NCBI RefSeq assembly: GCF_003260995.1
Contig: NZ_CP030040.1
Location: 1,587,736-1,651,735, forward strand
DNA: 64,000 bases
Source of the DNA: Acetobacterium sp. KB-1
GTDB lineage: Bacteria; Bacillota; Clostridia; Eubacteriales; Eubacteriaceae
Direction of reading: 5' to 3'
Shown here piece by piece: positions 61,098-64,000 of the stretch. The position numbers and the translations under genes were made by a program. The first letter of the stretch is position 1; the number at the start of each line of letters is the position of its first letter. The notes below the pieces were generated by a model, which ran no database searches, was not told the origin of the DNA, and worked only from the letters and a program-made list of their open reading frames with translations.

Positions 61098-62065
61098 AAC
61101 AAACCACCACGCAACTGCGCCTGTTTGATTAATCCACACACGCAGGGCGTCATTAAGCAGCGTTGGGCTTTGGTCATTTTCCCGGGAAGAATCAGTTCCT
61201 CTTTCTCATCCAAAAGCTCATCGACAGGCCGGATTTTTTTATCTAGCCATTTTGACAGCGTCTCCAGTACGCCGCGATGAAGACTCTCTCCTCCCATCAG
61301 ATAAATATTTTCATTTATATCGTTCATACCGGTTTTTTCATACCCTAATGGAAATTCAAAAATTTGCTCCGTTACCTTAATAATTTCCCGCAAATAGGTT
61401 TTTCCATCCCATCCCGTTTCCAACTCCAACCGATGGTTTTCAACCAATGCGGCGCGGTAATAATAAAAGAAACGGGTCTCACTTTTTCCCATATCAATAA
61501 TAAGTGTTGGCTGATCCACGTTGGGATCAATCAGACTGTCAAAGGTATAAAACTGTGGAACAATCGACGCTAAACGACAGCCGGTTTTACCAAATAGTTT
61601 TGTATACCGACTCAAAAGATCTTTTTTTACCGCAACCCCCAGCACATCCAAGTTTGTCTCATCAATACCAAGATGTTCAAACCACCGGGTCCGCTCCCGC
61701 GCTTGAAAATCGATTCGCCAAAATTCCAGATTTTCTGATGTAAGCAGTTGCAATTGCCAATAGATTGCTTCTTCCACCTCGTTGATTGTCATCATCGGAA
61801 AGGTAAATGAAGCCACTAGCATCTCTTTATGGTTTATGACCAACATCACGTCATCATGACGGCGTGCGCCTTTTAAAAGATGACGCAAAAACCCCCTAAC
61901 CATCGACTGTTCTTCTGAATTGCCGATATTTCTAATCTGTTCTGGTGTTTTTTCAATGCGAAACCCTTCAATCTGGACCCAACCAGACGCACCAATCTCA
62001 CCAACGACTATTTTTGTTAACGCTTCACCCAGATCAATCGCCCAGAACTTTTTTCTCTTTTTCAC
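61094..62065 (-). CDS. pilM: Type IV pilus assembly protein PilM
   Basis: A 323-residue actin-like cytoplasmic ATPase. Phosphate 1 is FWAIDLGEALTKIVVGEI, phosphate 2 PTLIIDMGKSETRFFYYY and the adenosine motif IYLMGGESLHRG. It binds the N-terminus of PilN. Overlaps both neighbours by 4 bases, a tightly coupled operon. Confidence 0.9.
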   Translation of the reverse strand: MKKRKKFWAIDLGEALTKIVVGEIGASGWVQIEGFRIEKTPEQIRNIGNSEEQSMVRGFLRHLLKGARRHDDVMLVINHKEMLVASFTFPMMTINEVEEAIYWQLQLLTSENLEFWRIDFQARERTRWFEHLGIDETNLDVLGVAVKKDLLSRYTKLFGKTGCRLASIVPQFYTFDSLIDPNVDQPTLIIDMGKSETRFFYYYRAALVENHRLELETGWDGKTYLREIIKVTEQIFEFPLGYEKTGMNDINENIYLMGGESLHRGVLETLSKWLDKKIRPVDELLDEKEELILPGKMTKAQRCLMTPCVCGLIKQAQLRGGLL

Positions 62066-62478
62066 ACCGCCCCCACCATTTTCCAGTTAAATCTCACAAT
62101 CTGACCTGACGGCACCGCATCCGTTACCAGCTCAATTTCACCACTGAAATTCATATGATACGCCTTATATTCACTACTTATTTCCACATACCGCAATTTT
62201 TCTGCTGTTTTAAAAACCTGGATTTCATAATAACCGCCGTTCTCATCCGCACTCTTCCCGCCAGTACCCGAATAATTGACATCCTCCTCCAGCTCAGCCT
62301 GAAGAATCGCCATGGCATTTTTTCCTGTCACGATACATAACTGATAATCCTGATTCAAGCGATTGGCTTCCAGTTCCGCCATTCCCCGGGTTAAAGCATA
62401 ACCCGCACCCGCTGTTAATAATGCCATCACGACCAAAACCAGGGGCAGCACAAATCCATCTTCGCTTAGCTTATTCAT
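62062..62478 (-). CDS. PilX-like minor pilin / membrane protein of the pilus operon
   Basis: A 138-residue protein with an N-terminal hydrophobic helix (GFVLPLVLVVMALLTAGAGYAL) preceded by a short tail, and a small outer domain. The position and the GFVLPLVLVVMALL start resemble PilX, whose prepilin site is variable. No Glu5 is seen, so processing by the prepilin peptidase is uncertain. Confidence 0.7.
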   Translation of the reverse strand: MNKLSEDGFVLPLVLVVMALLTAGAGYALTRGMAELEANRLNQDYQLCIVTGKNAMAILQAELEEDVNYSGTGGKSADENGGYYEIQVFKTAEKLRYVEISSEYKAYHMNFSGEIELVTDAVPSGQIVRFNWKMVGAV

Positions 62479-62987
62479 ACAAACTCCACCATTCTTCCAT
62501 GGGAAATCGTCGTTTCGCGATCGTAAGTTGATCCCTCAACCACTAAACTGTATTTTATAACAATTTCCTGATTCGCGCCAAGGGTCATCGAAAAAGACGA
62601 AATACCATCTAGAAATTGACTATTACCCCCAGAACCGATCGAAGTTAAGCCATTTTTATAAACCTTATAGCGTCTCAAAAACCCGCTACTGTAACGATAA
62701 TAGTTGTAATAACTTTCCGGGCTTTCCAGATCCTGAAGATAGACGCGGTTGTTTTTAAAAACTATTTTTTCCGATCTTAAAATCTGTTTTTGAAAATACA
62801 ACTCAATGTATCGCTGTGTATAAAATAATTTTTGATTGGTTTCGGCTTTTTTATTAATCGTATTTGCATAAATCAAGCCCGATAGTAGCAACCCCAGCAA
62901 CAAAGACATCACCATTAAAGACGTTAACAGCTCAATCAGAGAGAAGCCAGAGGGACCCATTTCTTTTCTAAATGACTGGCGTCTCAT
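62475..62987 (-). CDS. Prepilin-like protein (PilW/GspJ position)
   Basis: About 170 residues. Class III prepilin signal SGFSLIELLTSLMVMSLLLGLLL, with cleavage expected after Gly and the conserved Glu at +5. The outer domain is beta-rich with Tyr and Arg clusters. I chose the ATG at 62987 with GGAGG 7 bases upstream; the longer frame overlaps the upstream gene without a ribosome site. Confidence 0.83.
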   Translation of the reverse strand: MRRQSFRKEMGPSGFSLIELLTSLMVMSLLLGLLLSGLIYANTINKKAETNQKLFYTQRYIELYFQKQILRSEKIVFKNNRVYLQDLESPESYYNYYRYSSGFLRRYKVYKNGLTSIGSGGNSQFLDGISSFSMTLGANQEIVIKYSLVVEGSTYDRETTISHGRMVEFV

Positions 62988-63384
62988 CTTGCCTCCAGAA
63001 CACTTTAATATAGAATACCTTATCCCTACTGTTTTTACTCGTATGCGCGATTTCAAGCGTATATAAATTAGGTTGATGATCCGACACGACATTTTTTAAT
63101 TCATAATTCGGGTACCTGCTCATTAAAATAGAATTAACCCGATCATTCAGACTTGTTGTCGAAGGCTCTTTTAAATTGATATTAATTTCGTCGACAATGC
63201 TATTTATTTCCACCGATCGTGAAAAAATCGCCTTTGATACCATCTCTGTTTTTATCGCCATCCCATACAGACCCAAAATCATCACCAGGGCCGCCCCACA
63301 AACAGCAATGGCGATAATCGCTTCCATTATTGTATAACCTTTAAGCGCCTTTATAATTGGTCCGATTTTGAACCTACGATTCAT
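62968..63384 (-). CDS. Prepilin-like protein (PilV/GspI position)
   Basis: A 138-residue minor pseudopilin. The prepilin segment KGYTIMEAIIAIAVCGAALVMIL has Gly before the cleavage point and Glu at +5. The outer part is short. Overlaps both neighbours (11 bases upstream, 20 downstream), so translation is coupled. Confidence 0.82.
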   Translation of the reverse strand: MNRRFKIGPIIKALKGYTIMEAIIAIAVCGAALVMILGLYGMAIKTEMVSKAIFSRSVEINSIVDEININLKEPSTTSLNDRVNSILMSRYPNYELKNVVSDHQPNLYTLEIAHTSKNSRDKVFYIKVFWRQDETPVI

Positions 63385-63865
63385 CTAAATAAATCCTCCC
63401 GTTGCCAACCTGCACCACAATTCTTTTGACATCACCGCTTAAACTTGTCAAATTTATTGTTCCTCCCTGGGACACGGTTCCATGTCCATACAAATTTAAG
63501 GCTGTGGCACCCGTATAGGAGCCTGTGAACCGCAGCGTTTTTACTACAATCTGCTCTGTCTGACTGACCCCGTTTTTTGTCCAGACGACCCGCATCCCAT
63601 CATCTAAAAACCGAACCTGGCGCCGATAGCCATCCATAATGGCTTCATTTTGATACTGAAGCAAGGCATACAGGATTTTTTCACACTCGGCATCGTAGGC
63701 GCTATCGCTAAACGCATTACGACTGTTAAATCCTGTGCCAAGCAGAGTAACCGTGAGTAGAGCCAAAATTGAGAGTGACACCAGTAATTCCAGCAAGGTA
63801 TAACCCTCTTTTTTCCGTAGACATGGACGATTTGCACGTTTCATTTTTTTTGCACTCGTTTTCAT
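63374..63865 (-). CDS. Prepilin-like protein (FimT/GspH position)
   Basis: About 163 residues. Prepilin segment EGYTLLELLVSLSILALLTVTLL with the conserved Glu, and an outer domain with VRFLDDGMRVVWTKNG. FimT/GspH-like by position, first in the row of minor pilins. The start is uncertain: a GTG at 63883, ATG at 63865 or ATG at 63844, none with a strong ribosome site. I prefer 63865. Confidence 0.78.
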   Translation of the reverse strand: MKTSAKKMKRANRPCLRKKEGYTLLELLVSLSILALLTVTLLGTGFNSRNAFSDSAYDAECEKILYALLQYQNEAIMDGYRRQVRFLDDGMRVVWTKNGVSQTEQIVVKTLRFTGSYTGATALNLYGHGTVSQGGTINLTSLSGDVKRIVVQVGNGRIYLDES

Positions 63866-63875
63866 TAAAGTGGCG

Positions 63876-64000
63876 CTATACACCGGGGCTGGCAGTCAAA
63901 CTGATTTCTTTTAAAGCGCTATCATAGGTGAAAACGACACCCTTCGTGACCGCCTTTACTTCCGAATTTTTTAAATAGCCAACACGATTAAGCTCCGTCA
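63876..64000 (-). CDS. Partial C-terminus, probably another pilin
   Basis: The last 40 residues of a protein whose start lies beyond the window: ...GVVFTYDSALKEISLTASPGV and stop. The position in front of the minor pilin genes and the Tyr/Asp/Ser beta-type sequence suggest a type IV pilin, but the diagnostic N-terminus is not visible. Confidence 0.5.
   Translation of the reverse strand, partial: TELNRVGYLKNSEVKAVTKGVVFTYDSALKEISLTASPGV

Noticed and set aside
1-64000. CRISPR array
   Set aside because: No regularly spaced repeats of 25-40 bases found; the only tandem repeats are the coding ones at 5195-5310.

Overview
The window reads as part of the chromosome of an anaerobic, low-to-moderate-GC Firmicute, most likely an acetogen of the genus Acetobacterium or a close relative. 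That assignment is my inference from gene content: a complete B12-dependent propanediol/diol microcompartment operon, a PucR regulator next to an MtaA/UroD-type protein, a single-chain pyruvate carboxylase, Gram-positive type IV pilus genes, and frequent TTG/GTG starts behind strong AGGAGG sites. Almost every gene is on the minus strand. The plus-strand exceptions are a tRNA, a flavin-binding-like protein, a UroD/MFS pair, one surface protein and a MarR-type regulator.

Layout from left to right. Positions 1-4470 hold housekeeping genes (ptsI cut by the edge, recR, ybaB, dnaX). Positions 4596-5525 encode a lysine/alanine/glutamate-rich coiled-coil protein behind two tandem hairpins. Positions 5670-20865 are a pdu operon read leftwards: pduA, B, C, D, E, G, H, a pduK-like shell gene, pduL, eutJ, a flavoprotein, pduN, pduO, a GlcG/HbpS protein, pduP, pduS, a membrane protein and pduT. 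Upstream at 21157-23531 is its likely regulator, a PocR-domain histidine kinase with an AraC-type response regulator. Together these genes make a shell, dehydrate diols to aldehydes with coenzyme B12, reactivate and re-adenosylate the cofactor, and oxidise aldehyde to acyl-CoA and acyl-phosphate. No pduQ alcohol dehydrogenase or pduW kinase is present here.

Positions 23934-26100 hold tRNA-Ala(GGC), a wrecked integrase and a HigBA-type toxin-antitoxin pair, a remnant of an integrated element. Positions 26216-31145 hold a PNPOx-like gene, a PucR regulator divergent from a UroD-like methyltransferase plus MFS transporter, and then a truncated second copy of the PNPOx gene. Positions 31177-33417 hold a DNA glycosylase and a metallophosphoesterase.

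Positions 33650-42855 are the most unusual region: one minus-strand gene string encoding a STAS protein, two GH3-type acyl-adenylating amido synthetases, the two halves of a heterodimeric ABC exporter and two RimK-like ATP-grasp ligases. I cannot match it to a described pathway. It looks like a biosynthesis-and-export system in which every enzyme type is present as a diverged pair.

Positions 43400-45739 encode a surface protein, 46010-49438 pyruvate carboxylase, 49617-53812 the end of the shikimate pathway (aroB, aroA, aroC, chorismate mutase), 54141-58818 a BMP-type nucleoside ABC transporter, 59055-59678 a MarR regulator, and 59814-64000 a type IV pilus operon (pilM, pilN, pilO and pseudopilins) running off the edge. 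Three short inverted-repeat elements (45808, 54003, 59712) form a small intergenic repeat family. Two of them share a 37-bp core and each sits between duplicated hairpins.
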